A DNA stretch of 64,000 nt. It comes from JANWYT01 sp034437555 (GTDB lineage Bacteria > Chloroflexota > Anaerolineae > Aggregatilineales > Phototrophicaceae). A program made the position numbers and the translations under genes. The stretch covers positions 1 to 64,000 of the forward strand of contig DAOTTQ010000077.1 in assembly GCA_034437555.1 (NCBI GenBank), written 5' to 3'. The notes beneath the pieces are model-generated. The model saw nothing but the letters and a program-made list of their open reading frames with translations. It did not search any database and had not been told where the DNA came from. Shown piece after piece: positions 1 to 9,438 of the stretch (position 1 is its first letter; every line of letters begins with the position of its first letter).

Positions 1-373
1 CAACAATCGCAAGTCCACCGAATAGGGGGGCAAAACGCGCATTCGGCAAAATCTGCAGTATCATTCGCGCCCCAATGACCCCCGCAAGCCCCAGCGCCAA
101 TGCCCCCAAAGCGTGCGTCCATAGGGCATAATCTATCTGAAAAACATAGCCTATTGCCAATACCACCGTGTAGAGGGGTGATGTCGAGGCAGCACTGGGC
201 TGATTCGGCAAAAACGCCCATTGTCCGCTTTCGGCAAGATTGCGTGCATACGTTTGGTGAATCCAGCTATCATCCAACGGAAAGCCGAAGCCCGTTGTAA
301 GCACATATAACGCCACCAAGGCAATTGCCACACCGATAATGATAAGGTTACGCCGAAGCGATTGTTGTGTCAT
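1..373 (-). CDS. Polytopic membrane protein, GT-C glycosyltransferase-like (3' part outside window)
   Basis: The ATG is at 373 and the frame stays open to base 1, so only the first 124 residues are visible. They show a basic start (MTQQSLRRN), a transmembrane segment at about residues 9-25, then a loop with LDDSWIHQTYARNL, and further hydrophobic stretches from about residue 60. An acidic loop right after the first membrane helix is typical of GT-C lipid-linked sugar transferases; the specific family cannot be named from this part. It is the last visible gene of a minus-strand operon and starts 6 bases after the stop of the gene ending at 380, so it is almost certainly cotranscribed. Function as a glycan-building membrane enzyme is inferred from context. 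Confidence 0.7.
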   Translation of the reverse strand, partial: MTQQSLRRNLIIIGVAIALVALYVLTTGFGFPLDDSWIHQTYARNLAESGQWAFLPNQPSAASTSPLYTVVLAIGYVFQIDYALWTHALGALALGLAGVIGARMILQILPNARFAPLFGGLAIV

Positions 374-379
374 TGTGTC

Positions 380-1927
380 TTATTCCTCGTCTGTACTGAC
401 GGTATCTAGCAAAATTTCGTAAAGATGCGTGCTAGTGCTTTCCAATGAGATGCGCCTCAAAAAAGCGGGGGGTTCAGCAAAATTAAGTGGGCGTGGCACA
501 TTAGGATATTCCAAAATGAGATAGCGAATACCATATTGACGCGCAATCGTTGGCACAACATCAATGCTTTCATTGGGCAAAACCACGCCACCAATGCCCG
601 TATAGTAATAAAATTGCGCCACATCATTAATCATCACACGCTCATCGGGTGCAATCATTTGGCTGATAGTGGCATAAATGGGCGGTATGGGGCGCACCAC
701 TTCACGCCGAGACAAGCCTGTTGACAAGCTTAACGCGAGTACCGCCAGCATTGCCCCAAACGTAAAAACAGTTTTGGCAATGCGCGGATTCCAGTGGCGA
801 CGACGTTTTGCCATAAAATCCACTACGCCCTCAATGCCCTGTAGCCCTAGCAACGCCCAAAAAGGATGTAACGCCGTTCCTGCATGAAACAGCCCGCCTC
901 GTGTTCCGGGAAGCGGAAAAACCAACGTAAACGCTACATGAATACCCACCGCAAACCAAAACACCCCTGCCCAGAACGGCTCTTTACGCACGCGCCACAA
1001 TTGCCACACCATAAACGGCATCATGAAGATAAAGCCCTCTACGGCAAGCAAGTTTTGAAAATTAGAAACTAGCGCATCAAAGCGAATTTGCAAAAACAGT
1101 CCCACACCATCCGCAAAAAGGATTGTTGGGCTGGCATCGGGGGGGTAACTAAAGAGGTCGTCAAACGTGGTAAACCAAATGCCTTGTGTGCCACCGATGG
1201 GCAAAATAGACCCCGTTTCTTGCCACATCCGCGCAAACCACGCCCCCATGCCTAATAAGTACGCCCCAAAGAAAACGCTTGCCCAAATAAGGCGTGTGCG
1301 CCACGCTACCCGTTGCCATAACATCAGCCACAAGCCCACCAACAAGAGCAGTAAACCATCGTTGCGTGTTAGATGCCCTAACGCGCTAAAAAAGCCCGCC
1401 AGCACCCACCAGCGCATTTTTTGCTGTTGTGTGCCCAATCCCATAAACAGCAATGCTAATGCACCCACCCATGCGTAAGGTGTAAACGTATCGGTGACAC
1501 CCCAAAAGCGCATGTAAAAGCCACCAAAGAGCGTAATGAGACCTGTGAGCCATGCAAGGCGGGTATTATTGCCAAACGTGCGCCCTAGCCAATAACCAAT
1601 GAGTGCTGTTCCCCACAAAAAAAGTGCAAACCCCACCAATGCACCCCGGTAAGACACGCCAAAAATGCTCATGCCCACGCTGGCAAGTAGGGATGTGAAG
1701 GGCATCCAATACAGATGTGAGGGCGCAGGAAGGCTATCGGGTGCGCCGATATACACCCACAAATAATCATCCACCAAGCCTTGACCTTCAGCCATACGCA
1801 CAGAGGCGTTGTAGTGATAAAAGGAATCTGTATAACCAGGCTGTTCGTTGATGCCGTAGACAATCCAAAACGCGCCCATCAGTGCCACTAGCGCAAAAAG
1901 CAACGATGAGGCATAACGTTTCATCAT
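380..1927 (-). CDS. Polytopic membrane protein, GT39/ArnT-like glycosyltransferase candidate
   Basis: 515 residues with about ten hydrophobic segments. After the first segment comes an extracytoplasmic loop with DSFYHYNASVRMAEGQG, an acidic and aromatic loop of the kind that binds the lipid-phosphate sugar donor in GT-C enzymes. The last 100 residues are a soluble tail (RVMINDVAQFYYYTG and beyond), resembling the periplasmic end of protein-mannosyl-like transferases. The ATG overlaps the stop of the upstream gene (1924-3144) by four bases, which implies translational coupling; GGGTGAG lies just upstream as ribosome site. Donor and acceptor are unknown; the role in surface glycan synthesis is inferred from the fold style and the operon. 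Confidence 0.75.
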   Translation of the reverse strand: MMKRYASSLLFALVALMGAFWIVYGINEQPGYTDSFYHYNASVRMAEGQGLVDDYLWVYIGAPDSLPAPSHLYWMPFTSLLASVGMSIFGVSYRGALVGFALFLWGTALIGYWLGRTFGNNTRLAWLTGLITLFGGFYMRFWGVTDTFTPYAWVGALALLFMGLGTQQQKMRWWVLAGFFSALGHLTRNDGLLLLLVGLWLMLWQRVAWRTRLIWASVFFGAYLLGMGAWFARMWQETGSILPIGGTQGIWFTTFDDLFSYPPDASPTILFADGVGLFLQIRFDALVSNFQNLLAVEGFIFMMPFMVWQLWRVRKEPFWAGVFWFAVGIHVAFTLVFPLPGTRGGLFHAGTALHPFWALLGLQGIEGVVDFMAKRRRHWNPRIAKTVFTFGAMLAVLALSLSTGLSRREVVRPIPPIYATISQMIAPDERVMINDVAQFYYYTGIGGVVLPNESIDVVPTIARQYGIRYLILEYPNVPRPLNFAEPPAFLRRISLESTSTHLYEILLDTVSTDEE

Positions 1928-3144
1928 GATGTCTCACCCTTTGCGCCAAAACTAAAACGAGGGGCGCGTTCCCACCATTGCACCCGTGTAAGCCACACCA
2001 AACCCAGCATGACGAAAGGGGCGGGTAAAAATAACGACAGATGCTCTAAGTTGCCTTCTATCGTGAAAAAGAAGTGCGCCCAAATGGCTATCATCACGAC
2101 AAATAGCACGCCCATAAATGCCCACTCGCGCCCTTTTCGCGCCCATTCACGCCCATAAAACACCAAAGGCAATGTAAACACCACAAAATGAGGCGTGGCG
2201 GTTTTAAGCACGATGGTATGAGTAAGAATGAGCGTCAGCGTAACCGTCCACAAGAACGTTTCTTCACGGCGTTGCACCAGCACCCCATACCAAGCCCGAG
2301 CCAAAAGACCTAACAAGAGCGCGTTAATGCCCCCTTCTACCACGTCCCCCAAGCCTAAATAATGCTGAATAAGTACCCACACCGGCGAGCCGTCACGGGT
2401 ATACGAGGGATAACGTTGCACTTGGACAATCCAATCGCCAAACCATGAAGGCGATAAAATAAATGATGCCCCCATCAGCACACCCCATGCTCCTAGGAAC
2501 GCTGTCACGAAACGATACCGCCCCACACGCCACGCCCACAAAAGCAAAAACGGCACAAGTAAGATGCTCATTTGGGGCTTAATGGTTACCAGCGACAATA
2601 ACACCCCCGCCAGCACATCGCGGTTTTTATATAACGCCCATAGTGCTAGCATTTGGAACGCATAAACGACTAAGCCCAATTGCCCTAACAGGATACCACG
2701 TGCGCCAAAGTAACCAAATAACGCCCACAATACCCAAGCACCTAGCATTAACGGGCGCATACGCCAGCTAAAAAGCCCAAATAATGCCAGCAAACCCGCA
2801 ATTAAGCTGGCTTCTAGTAGCACGATGATAAACGCAGCTGCCCACGCATACGGCAAAAAGACCAACGGCGCAATAAGAATAGCGGTGTAAAAGGGGTATA
2901 CGAACAAGCCCTCATCTTCACCCGTTACCGCCGAGCGACCATAAATCATCGTTTGGATGTTGCGCGTTGCCGTATCACTATAAGGGCTTTCACCGTCTAC
3001 AAAGAATGTCCGCGCCCCTTCCCACCGTGATAAGAAGTCATTTTGTGCTGCAAACTGTGACGTAAGAGCGTTATAGGTCATCAGAACGTTTAGCCCCATC
3101 ACCACCAGAACAAAAAAGGCAAATAGCACGTTCTTCAGTGTCAT
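1924..3144 (-). CDS. GT87-family (DUF2029) membrane glycosyltransferase
   Basis: 406 residues, largely hydrophobic, with the hallmarks of GT87: one N-terminal helix, then a loop NDFLSRWEGARTFFVDG and SPYSDTATR, followed by FVYPFYTAILIAPL. GT87 members include polyprenyl-phosphomannose-dependent mannosyltransferases of actinobacterial lipoglycans, so a lipid-linked sugar donor is likely. Substrate identity cannot be read from sequence. Both ends overlap neighbours by four bases (3141-3144 with the upstream gene, 1924-1927 with the downstream gene), so the three genes are translationally coupled. Confidence 0.8.
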   Translation of the reverse strand: MTLKNVLFAFFVLVVMGLNVLMTYNALTSQFAAQNDFLSRWEGARTFFVDGESPYSDTATRNIQTMIYGRSAVTGEDEGLFVYPFYTAILIAPLVFLPYAWAAAFIIVLLEASLIAGLLALFGLFSWRMRPLMLGAWVLWALFGYFGARGILLGQLGLVVYAFQMLALWALYKNRDVLAGVLLSLVTIKPQMSILLVPFLLLWAWRVGRYRFVTAFLGAWGVLMGASFILSPSWFGDWIVQVQRYPSYTRDGSPVWVLIQHYLGLGDVVEGGINALLLGLLARAWYGVLVQRREETFLWTVTLTLILTHTIVLKTATPHFVVFTLPLVFYGREWARKGREWAFMGVLFVVMIAIWAHFFFTIEGNLEHLSLFLPAPFVMLGLVWLTRVQWWERAPRFSFGAKGETS

Positions 3145-3686
3145 TCGGCGGTTCCTAACAGCGTCTCAATGCGCTCTAGCACGCGGTCTGAATAAGAGGC
3201 AAGGTCTTCATCATCCTCACGTTCTGCCCACTCATCCAAAAGGCTGGAGGGGTCATTTGCCACCAGTAACGCCTTCAGATTATCAATATCTGCCTTCAAG
3301 CAAGCATCTAGCGCGCTCACAGCCTCATGGCACGCTTCTATTGTCCATTTGCGCCCGCGCTCACGCATGAGCTTTAGTAAGCCTTCGGCATAATGAACAG
3401 GCTTACACTTGCCCATCGCAAATAAGAATGCTTCGGCATTGGCATCATTGGCTTTAACCATTGCCACAAAAAAGAAAACTGCGCCTTGTTGGCGTTTGTC
3501 ATCTAGCGTTAGCCTTAGCAATTCTCGTGATAGGTTTTCTTCGTACAGTTCAGCGGGAATCCGCTTAGGGTTGTTATGGCGTTCTAGCACCAATGCCATC
3601 TTAAACACCGCGTTTTGTTGCTCATCATAATCGGTAGAGGTGGCATCACGTTGTAATTGTTCCCATGCTTCCATAATTCTGCTCAT
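3141..3686 (-). CDS. Small soluble all-helical protein of unknown function within glycan operon
   Basis: 181 residues, no signal peptide and no membrane segment. The sequence reads as successive amphipathic helices (for example ELLRLTLDDKRQQGAVFFFV and EGLLKLMRERGRKWTIEA), which suggests an alpha-solenoid or HEAT-like fold, with a very acidic tail (EWAEREDDEDL). I recognise no family. AGGA lies eight bases before the ATG at 3686, supporting this start. It sits between two polytopic membrane proteins, 10 bases after one and overlapping the other by four, so it may be a cytosolic partner or regulator of the membrane transferases; that is inference only. Confidence 0.7.
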   Translation of the reverse strand: MSRIMEAWEQLQRDATSTDYDEQQNAVFKMALVLERHNNPKRIPAELYEENLSRELLRLTLDDKRQQGAVFFFVAMVKANDANAEAFLFAMGKCKPVHYAEGLLKLMRERGRKWTIEACHEAVSALDACLKADIDNLKALLVANDPSSLLDEWAEREDDEDLASYSDRVLERIETLLGTAE

Positions 3687-3696
3687 GTGCTATATC

Positions 3697-4962
3697 CTAT
3701 ATCGCTAAATCGGGGTTGGGTTGTTGGCGCAATTTTTGATAAAACGCCACACACACCGCCCCTAAAATAAATGTCCTAAACAAAACAATCAGTACCCATG
3801 TGTTAAACAAGGGATGGGTGGGCAAAAGAACACCCTCCGTGTCACCCGTCCGAATGAAAATAAACGGGTACTCCACAAATGCCAAGATGCTTAGCATCAC
3901 CGCCACTAAAACACCGTTGCGCGTAGGAAAAACCAATAAGAGCAACGGCAAAATGAGCGTTAGCCATTGGGGTGACCAGCCTTGTGATTGCAAATAAAAC
4001 AAGTTAAGCGTAATGCCCATAAACGCCACCACGCCCAGCGCATCACGGCGTTGTACCCGCCAAAAAATCCATGCACCTAACGCCAATGCCACGCCTAAAC
4101 GCAACACACTGGGTATAACAGCGGGGTTTTTATCTAACACACCATCGCGCACCCCTTCTGCTGTTAAATGGCTTTCTACGCTGCCAAAGTTGCCCGTTGT
4201 ATAATTACCATCCAGCAACGCCCACACCGTTTGATAGCTTGGTTTGTTAAACTGTGCCGTCAACGAAATAAGCGAAAATTCGGGGTTTAATGCAAAAAAC
4301 GGCGCATAAGCCAAAACCACGACACCCAAAACAACACCAATATAGCGCAACGCTTGGCGCGGGGTATAAAAGCGCACCAATGCCCCCACCCATAGCAACG
4401 GCACAAACTTTGTGAGTGCGCCCAATGCCACCCACAACGCCGAGCGCGTGGGGCGTGATTCTAGCAGCGCGACAATTGCCCATAGCGCAAAGCATGTCAC
4501 CCAAGAATCAAAGTTCCACCACATGAAAACGGCGGGCGCAACCAAAAGCGCGTAAACCCACCCTAGTGCAAACCCAACACTTGCCCCGTGAAGGCGCGTT
4601 CCTAGTCGCTTGACGGCGAACAAAATGCCCACCTCAGAGGCAATCATCAGCACACCAAGCACCAATGACCACGATTCATAAGCGACATTTTGCCCCAAAA
4701 AGAGATAAACGCCACTCGTTGCTATATACCACACAGGCGGAAACTCACTCCACCAATCTCTAAAGGGCAATAACCCCTCGCCTACTAGTGAAGTTAGCGC
4801 GTAGTGATAGGCGCGGTCACCGCCCACCCCCGCGCCGCGCTCGGCTTGCCCCTCTAGCAAAAACGGTTGATAGGCAAAGAGCAAGCACAGCCTGAACGCC
4901 ACAAAGAGGGCGATGAGTACCCGTATGTCCGTAAATAAACTCGAAATGGACTTATCTTTCAT
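3697..4962 (-). CDS. Polytopic membrane protein, GT87-like glycosyltransferase candidate
   Basis: 421 residues with about ten hydrophobic segments. The first extracytoplasmic loop holds GGDRAYHYALTSLVGEG followed by PFRDWWSEFPPVWY, a pattern of aromatic and acidic residues typical of DUF2029/GT87 and related GT-C proteins. The C-terminal end is short and basic or polar. Its ATG overlaps the upstream gene's stop (4959-4962) by four bases and the next gene starts 10 bases after it. The reaction is presumed transfer of a sugar from a polyprenyl-phosphate donor outside the membrane; the sugar is unknown. Confidence 0.7.
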   Translation of the reverse strand: MKDKSISSLFTDIRVLIALFVAFRLCLLFAYQPFLLEGQAERGAGVGGDRAYHYALTSLVGEGLLPFRDWWSEFPPVWYIATSGVYLFLGQNVAYESWSLVLGVLMIASEVGILFAVKRLGTRLHGASVGFALGWVYALLVAPAVFMWWNFDSWVTCFALWAIVALLESRPTRSALWVALGALTKFVPLLWVGALVRFYTPRQALRYIGVVLGVVVLAYAPFFALNPEFSLISLTAQFNKPSYQTVWALLDGNYTTGNFGSVESHLTAEGVRDGVLDKNPAVIPSVLRLGVALALGAWIFWRVQRRDALGVVAFMGITLNLFYLQSQGWSPQWLTLILPLLLLVFPTRNGVLVAVMLSILAFVEYPFIFIRTGDTEGVLLPTHPLFNTWVLIVLFRTFILGAVCVAFYQKLRQQPNPDLAI

Positions 4963-6410
4963 GAGCCATTCCTGCGCGTAAAGACCACCGCCATCTCATC
5001 CCGATACACTTCTTCCCACAAAGGCGACACCCTAAGCGCGTAATCTAGCGATATGCCCTTTTCAATGACCACAAAGCCGATGCCGTATTTATCAAGGTCA
5101 GCTTCTACATCGGTAGTCGCGTTAGTGATAAACAGCCACTCACGCACAAATTCACCGTACAAATCCGTACGTCCGTCCACAAATACAGGGTATTCTGGCA
5201 ACGCAAACATCAAGTAGCCACCCCAATTGTAGCTATTAAACATATTCCCTGTAGGTTGTGTTTCACGAATAAAATTGGCAACATTCACGGGTAAGAAGCG
5301 TTCTTGTGCCTGTTTAACAGCAATCGGTGACCATACCGCCCCCAGCACATACACCGCCACGCCAAACCACACCACACCCACCAAAAAAAGGTTTAATCGT
5401 ACTGTGCGTGGTGTAGGACGGCGTGGCACAATCACCCAACCGCGTTGTTCTAGCGCATTGTGAACAAACAGGCTCATCATAGGGGCAACCGCAACGGCAA
5501 ACACCGCAATATTGCGCCCATACAACAGTGCCAAAAAGAGCGTACCCCCAAACATAAAGAAGTTCGTCCAATCAAAGCGCGTGGTGCTTGTCCATGCCCC
5601 CCACAACGTTAGCAATATCATCGCGATAAAGCCCCACGTTTCACGCCTCTGAAAATTAGGCGAGTTCCATTCTTGGATGTATTGGCGTAGCACGTCCAAT
5701 CCTACAGTTTCAAATGGCACGCGCCATGTGTCCATGCCATATGGGTTAATAAGCAATGCCAACGCCGCCAACACGGTGACGATGGCCAATTGGCGCACGC
5801 CCTTCATCCCTAAAGTCTCGCTTCCTGTGGTAAAGAACGCATTAAACGCTTCTCCCACAATAAACGCACCGATAAAAATAAACCCAATCGTGTAGCCTGC
5901 ATGTAGATTACCCCACAATGCCATCATTGGCACAATTGCCCACAAAGCGCGTGTTTTTCCGTTTTGCTTGGCGTTATACAGCAGATATATTGTGATTGTA
6001 CTAAGCAAGAAAGAGAACATTTGCGGGCGTGCCGACCAAAACACAGAAGCAGAGGCAGCCACCAAACACAACAAAAACGCCTTGATATAGATATTGCCAC
6101 TCATCACAGGAAATAAGAACATTGTGCCAAGTGTGGCTAAAACAGCCGTATATAGCGCAAGCCCTGTGTCGCCCAACACCTGATGCATCCCATATAGGAC
6201 AATCTGAGAACCCCAACTGTGGTTAATCCAGCGTTCTCCCAATAGCGTATGCGAGAAGGGGTCGGTGTAAATCATGCCCTCTGTAAGGGTGTGTTCTGCG
6301 CTGCGTAAGTGCCACCATGTATCGGTATCTAACGGGATTCGGGAGGCAATCGCCACTACCAACGCGACCACAATCCAATAAGTTGCTCGTTCAATACTAA
6401 AAGTTCTCAT
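4959..6410 (-). CDS. Polytopic membrane protein with GT-C-like N-terminal loop
   Basis: 483 residues. After an N-terminal helix comes LDTDTWWHLRSAEHTLTEG and then WINHSWGSQIVLYGMHQ, a loop pair shared by a broad group of uncharacterised bacterial membrane proteins that resemble oligosaccharyl or mannosyl transferases. About ten hydrophobic segments follow. The last 110 residues form a soluble domain with NSYNWGGYLMFALPEYPVF and VDGRTDLYGE. It begins two bases after the stop of the polymerase-like gene (6413-8245) and overlaps the next gene by four bases. A place in surface glycan assembly is inferred from the operon. Confidence 0.7.
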   Translation of the reverse strand: MRTFSIERATYWIVVALVVAIASRIPLDTDTWWHLRSAEHTLTEGMIYTDPFSHTLLGERWINHSWGSQIVLYGMHQVLGDTGLALYTAVLATLGTMFLFPVMSGNIYIKAFLLCLVAASASVFWSARPQMFSFLLSTITIYLLYNAKQNGKTRALWAIVPMMALWGNLHAGYTIGFIFIGAFIVGEAFNAFFTTGSETLGMKGVRQLAIVTVLAALALLINPYGMDTWRVPFETVGLDVLRQYIQEWNSPNFQRRETWGFIAMILLTLWGAWTSTTRFDWTNFFMFGGTLFLALLYGRNIAVFAVAVAPMMSLFVHNALEQRGWVIVPRRPTPRTVRLNLFLVGVVWFGVAVYVLGAVWSPIAVKQAQERFLPVNVANFIRETQPTGNMFNSYNWGGYLMFALPEYPVFVDGRTDLYGEFVREWLFITNATTDVEADLDKYGIGFVVIEKGISLDYALRVSPLWEEVYRDEMAVVFTRRNGS

Positions 6411-6412
6411 GC

Positions 6413-8245
6413 TTATTCCGCCCGTCCTGTTTGTGGAAGCATCTCGCTTGTAAATATATCGCGCAAAAACTGAAACCGTGCCATATTGGGTGAATAAATA
6501 GATTCGGGTGGCACAATATCACTTAATGGCGTTTCTTGGCGTGTGTAAATTGCCTGCTGGCGTTGGAAAAATTGCCAATCTGGGGCAAGTCTCACCGCTT
6601 GGGCGATACTTTTTTGTGCGCCAGCCTCTTCGCCCATTTGCCATTGCAACGAAGCAAGGTTTGCCCACCCGGACGCTTGATTTGGCTCTAATTGTGTATA
6701 ACGCTCATAGGCACGCACAGCCTCTTGCAAATAGTGCGTGTCCTCATCAGCAACAATACCCAATAAATACCCCATTTGTAGCCAATTGGCAGGTTGATAG
6801 GGGTCGTTTTGCGTCAGGGCTTCTAACTGATTTGCACCCTCAATAATCAAGGTGGGTGATTCTGTTTGAAACCCTTCGTTTGCACGTTGTAGCGCACTAA
6901 AATAACGGTCATATTGCCCGCTTTGCCACAAGCCCACACCAATGAGAATCACCCACAACGCGCCCATGCCCACAGGATGCCCTATAACGCGCCAACGTGC
7001 CATCATGTGTTGTGGCACTAGAGGCACCGTAGATATAGCAAACACAAGCAACCCCAAAATAGCAATGATGGGCATCATAGCAGGCAAATCGAGTAAATGA
7101 TGCACACCAAACCCCACCAATGCCCCATAACTCGCTATCAAGGCTGGTTTTTGCGTGGCACTTGCTATTTGCCAATTATGGCGCATTTGCTTAAAAGCCA
7201 CCCAAACCGTTAGCACCAATGCACTCGTGCCAAGTATACCCAGCTCTGCAAGCACCTGAAAAACGGCATTGTGTGCGTGGCTATGAGGCTGTTGCGGTGG
7301 AATTGACCAGTAAAGAGGCAAGTGATAGCCATACGTAAACAAGCCTTGTCCTGTTAAGGGTTGCTCTGTAAACATGCCCCACGCATACTCCCACAACAGG
7401 GTTCGCAAGTCAGTTCCGCGCCCACTAAGGCTTAAGGATTGCCATAGCGCAAATACCATCACGACAAAGAACGCCACACCCCCAACCACAACAACGCGTA
7501 CCAGCCCGCGTGTGGATGCAGGTTGTGTTTGCCACCACACGCGCATTTTTTGCCATCCTAGCAGGTCATAGTAAGCGAGTGCCAAAATAAACATCACACC
7601 CAAGCCTACGCCCCATCCTACCCATGCCCCACGCGAAAACGTCAGCAAAAGCAGGGCAATCGCCACCGCACTGTACAATCCCATAACGATTTTTGAAAAT
7701 CTGCGCTTGGCAAACAGGATTTGTATGAGCGAAAAAGGCAACAAAACCACCAAGAACGCCCCAAACGCATTCGGGTTTCCGATGGTGCTGACGGGGCGAA
7801 CAAACGTTTGCGTGGATTGCCAACCGTTCCAAACTTGCGTTACTCCAAATACTAAGAGTACCGCCCCCACAATCAGCAAAGCGTCTATCAATACTGTGCG
7901 CTTTACGCCATTAGAGAGTACATCCGCAAGCCAATACCACAGGGCAATATACAATGCCATAAACCAAAGAGCTTCTGCACTTCTGCGCCATGTTTCGCTA
8001 TTTGCCACAATAGACGCGCCAAACGCCACGCCCCACAGCACAAACACAAGGTCAAAAGGACTCGTATGCCACACCCAATTTTTTCTTGCTATAAACCACA
8101 GGACGACCATAATCGCTAAAATGCCAAGCGTCCAAAAACGAAAGCCAGAAAACCCAATGACTCCGTTAAATGTGCCACCAATGGTAACGCCATACATTAG
8201 CAGTAACACCGCTAGAACGCGCCCTAACGTATAAGAAAGCCTCAT
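6413..8245 (-). CDS. O-antigen ligase/polymerase-like membrane protein with C-terminal TPR domain
   Basis: 610 residues, first gene of the seven-gene minus-strand operon. About twelve membrane segments, with two marks of the Wzy_C/WaaL family: FSRGAWVGW at about residue 205-215 and the large-loop motif HSHAHNAVFQVLAELGILG near residue 320-340. Such proteins join or ligate glycan chains on the outer face of the membrane. From about residue 470 the protein continues with a soluble tetratricopeptide-like region (NWLQMGYLLGI, RAYERYTQLEPNQASGWANL), a common extension in this family. GGGGA before the ATG serves as ribosome site. Ligase versus polymerase cannot be decided from sequence. Confidence 0.82.
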   Translation of the reverse strand: MRLSYTLGRVLAVLLLMYGVTIGGTFNGVIGFSGFRFWTLGILAIMVVLWFIARKNWVWHTSPFDLVFVLWGVAFGASIVANSETWRRSAEALWFMALYIALWYWLADVLSNGVKRTVLIDALLIVGAVLLVFGVTQVWNGWQSTQTFVRPVSTIGNPNAFGAFLVVLLPFSLIQILFAKRRFSKIVMGLYSAVAIALLLLTFSRGAWVGWGVGLGVMFILALAYYDLLGWQKMRVWWQTQPASTRGLVRVVVVGGVAFFVVMVFALWQSLSLSGRGTDLRTLLWEYAWGMFTEQPLTGQGLFTYGYHLPLYWSIPPQQPHSHAHNAVFQVLAELGILGTSALVLTVWVAFKQMRHNWQIASATQKPALIASYGALVGFGVHHLLDLPAMMPIIAILGLLVFAISTVPLVPQHMMARWRVIGHPVGMGALWVILIGVGLWQSGQYDRYFSALQRANEGFQTESPTLIIEGANQLEALTQNDPYQPANWLQMGYLLGIVADEDTHYLQEAVRAYERYTQLEPNQASGWANLASLQWQMGEEAGAQKSIAQAVRLAPDWQFFQRQQAIYTRQETPLSDIVPPESIYSPNMARFQFLRDIFTSEMLPQTGRAE

Positions 8246-8260
8246 TGTGTCCCCAATTGT

Positions 8261-8293
8261 TTGCGAGCAAGCCTATCATTACAGTAAAGTATA
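8261..8293. promoter_or_regulatory. Overlapping divergent promoters
   Basis: For the plus-strand gene at 8317: TTGCGA (8261-8266), 18 bases, TAAAGT (8285-8290). For the minus-strand glycan operon: a -10 box TATACT read on the minus strand over 8293-8288, with a weak TTAGAT 18 bases upstream. The two -10 boxes share bases 8288-8290, so the two units should compete for RNA polymerase. Both are predictions by eye. Confidence 0.4.
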
Positions 8294-8316
8294 GCCGATG
8301 AAAGAGAGGGAATCTA

Positions 8317-9426
8317 ATGTTGAGCTTACTATTTCGCCCATTTGTGATTGCGCCCTTGCTTGCGCTTTGTTATACCCTTGTGCTGGTGGCTACCACACAA
8401 AACCCCCTCATTCTTGCCACGCTCGGCGCACGCTATGCCCCTCAAGACCTTCAAGACGTGGTGTATAGCGATGAAGGCTATGATGGTCAGTTTGTGTATT
8501 TTATCGCCCGTGATGGCTTTGAGAGTGCGCCCTCGCTAGATGTTGCACCCTATCGCCTTCAAAGAATTCTCTTGCCTGTTTTGGGGGGATTTTTGTCATT
8601 TGGAATTGCGTCACTTTTGGTATGGGTGTTACTGGCAATTAACCTATTGGCTTTGGGTGCTGGCACATGGGTTTTAGAAAGTTGGTTCAAAGAGCGCAAT
8701 TTGTCACGATGGTTAGCCATCGGCTACGCGCTCTCTATTGGCGTTTGGGGGTCTACACGCCTTTTAACCACCGAAACGCTGGCGTATGCGTTGGTTCTAA
8801 TCGGCATAGAGGCACACCGTAGAGAAAAGCTCTCTTGGGAAATACTGGCATTTGCACTTGCCAGCCTTGCCAAAGAAACCACGCTCATTTTCCCGTTTGC
8901 AACGGGCGTTTTTTGGCTCATCAATGGCGAATGGCGGAAAGCCTTCGGGTTTGGGATTGCCGTACTCGCGCCCTTTATGATGTGGCAAGGTGTGCTATAC
9001 GGTCAGTTTGGGGAATTTGGCATAGGCAGTGGGGGCGCACTCGCTACGTCATTTGAGATTGTGCCGTTAATGGGCTTCTTTCGCATTCTTACCGAAGGGG
9101 GCATTAGTGTCTTTCTTATTCTGTTGCCCCTCATCGGCTTATTTGTGTTGTTACCCACTTTATGGGGCTTATACACCAGTATCCGCGATGAAAAGCGCGA
9201 CATCTGGACATTTTGGCTGTTTTTTAATGCGCTTCTGATGCTGTTTGTGCCGTTCTCCACTTATAGAGAGCTGCTTGGCATTTTACGCTTCATCGTCGGC
9301 TTACAAATTGCTCTCATCGGGTACGCCATTCAGCGTCGCCAACGGCGCATTTTGATGTATAGCACCCTATGGATGTTTACCAGCACCATGATTCTATTTT
9401 CTGATAGCAGCACATTAGGGCAATAA
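8317..9426 (+). CDS. AZOBR_p60025-like membrane protein of cell-surface glycopolymer formation
   Basis: 369 residues, about nine hydrophobic segments. The first periplasmic loop reads DEGYDGQFVYFIARDGF, followed by APYRLQRILLPVLGG; this pairing of a DGQF..YFIARD motif with a YRxxRxxxP motif is what defines the AZOBR_p60025 family, thought to take part in forming surface glycopolymers. Biochemical role is not established. GAGAGGGA precedes the ATG by six bases. It is a single-gene unit, divergent from the glycan operon and convergent with the sugar transferase gene, whose stop lies three bases beyond its own. Confidence 0.7.
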   Translation: MLSLLFRPFVIAPLLALCYTLVLVATTQNPLILATLGARYAPQDLQDVVYSDEGYDGQFVYFIARDGFESAPSLDVAPYRLQRILLPVLGGFLSFGIASLLVWVLLAINLLALGAGTWVLESWFKERNLSRWLAIGYALSIGVWGSTRLLTTETLAYALVLIGIEAHRREKLSWEILAFALASLAKETTLIFPFATGVFWLINGEWRKAFGFGIAVLAPFMMWQGVLYGQFGEFGIGSGGALATSFEIVPLMGFFRILTEGGISVFLILLPLIGLFVLLPTLWGLYTSIRDEKRDIWTFWLFFNALLMLFVPFSTYRELLGILRFIVGLQIALIGYAIQRRQRRILMYSTLWMFTSTMILFSDSSTLGQ

Positions 9427-9438
9427 CCGCTATTGCCC
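9418..9438. other. Inverted repeat spanning two convergent stop codons
   Basis: GGGCAAT (9418-9424) and ATTGCCC (9432-9438) flank a seven-base loop that contains parts of both stop codons. Both proteins therefore end in Gly-Gln. A seven-pair hairpin here could slow polymerase from either side, but neither side has a convincing U tract. Confidence 0.35.

Noticed and set aside
9418..9438. Inverted repeat as a bidirectional intrinsic terminator
   Set aside because: No U tract on either side and the pairing follows from both proteins ending in Gly-Gln next to their stops; kept only as a low-confidence hairpin.
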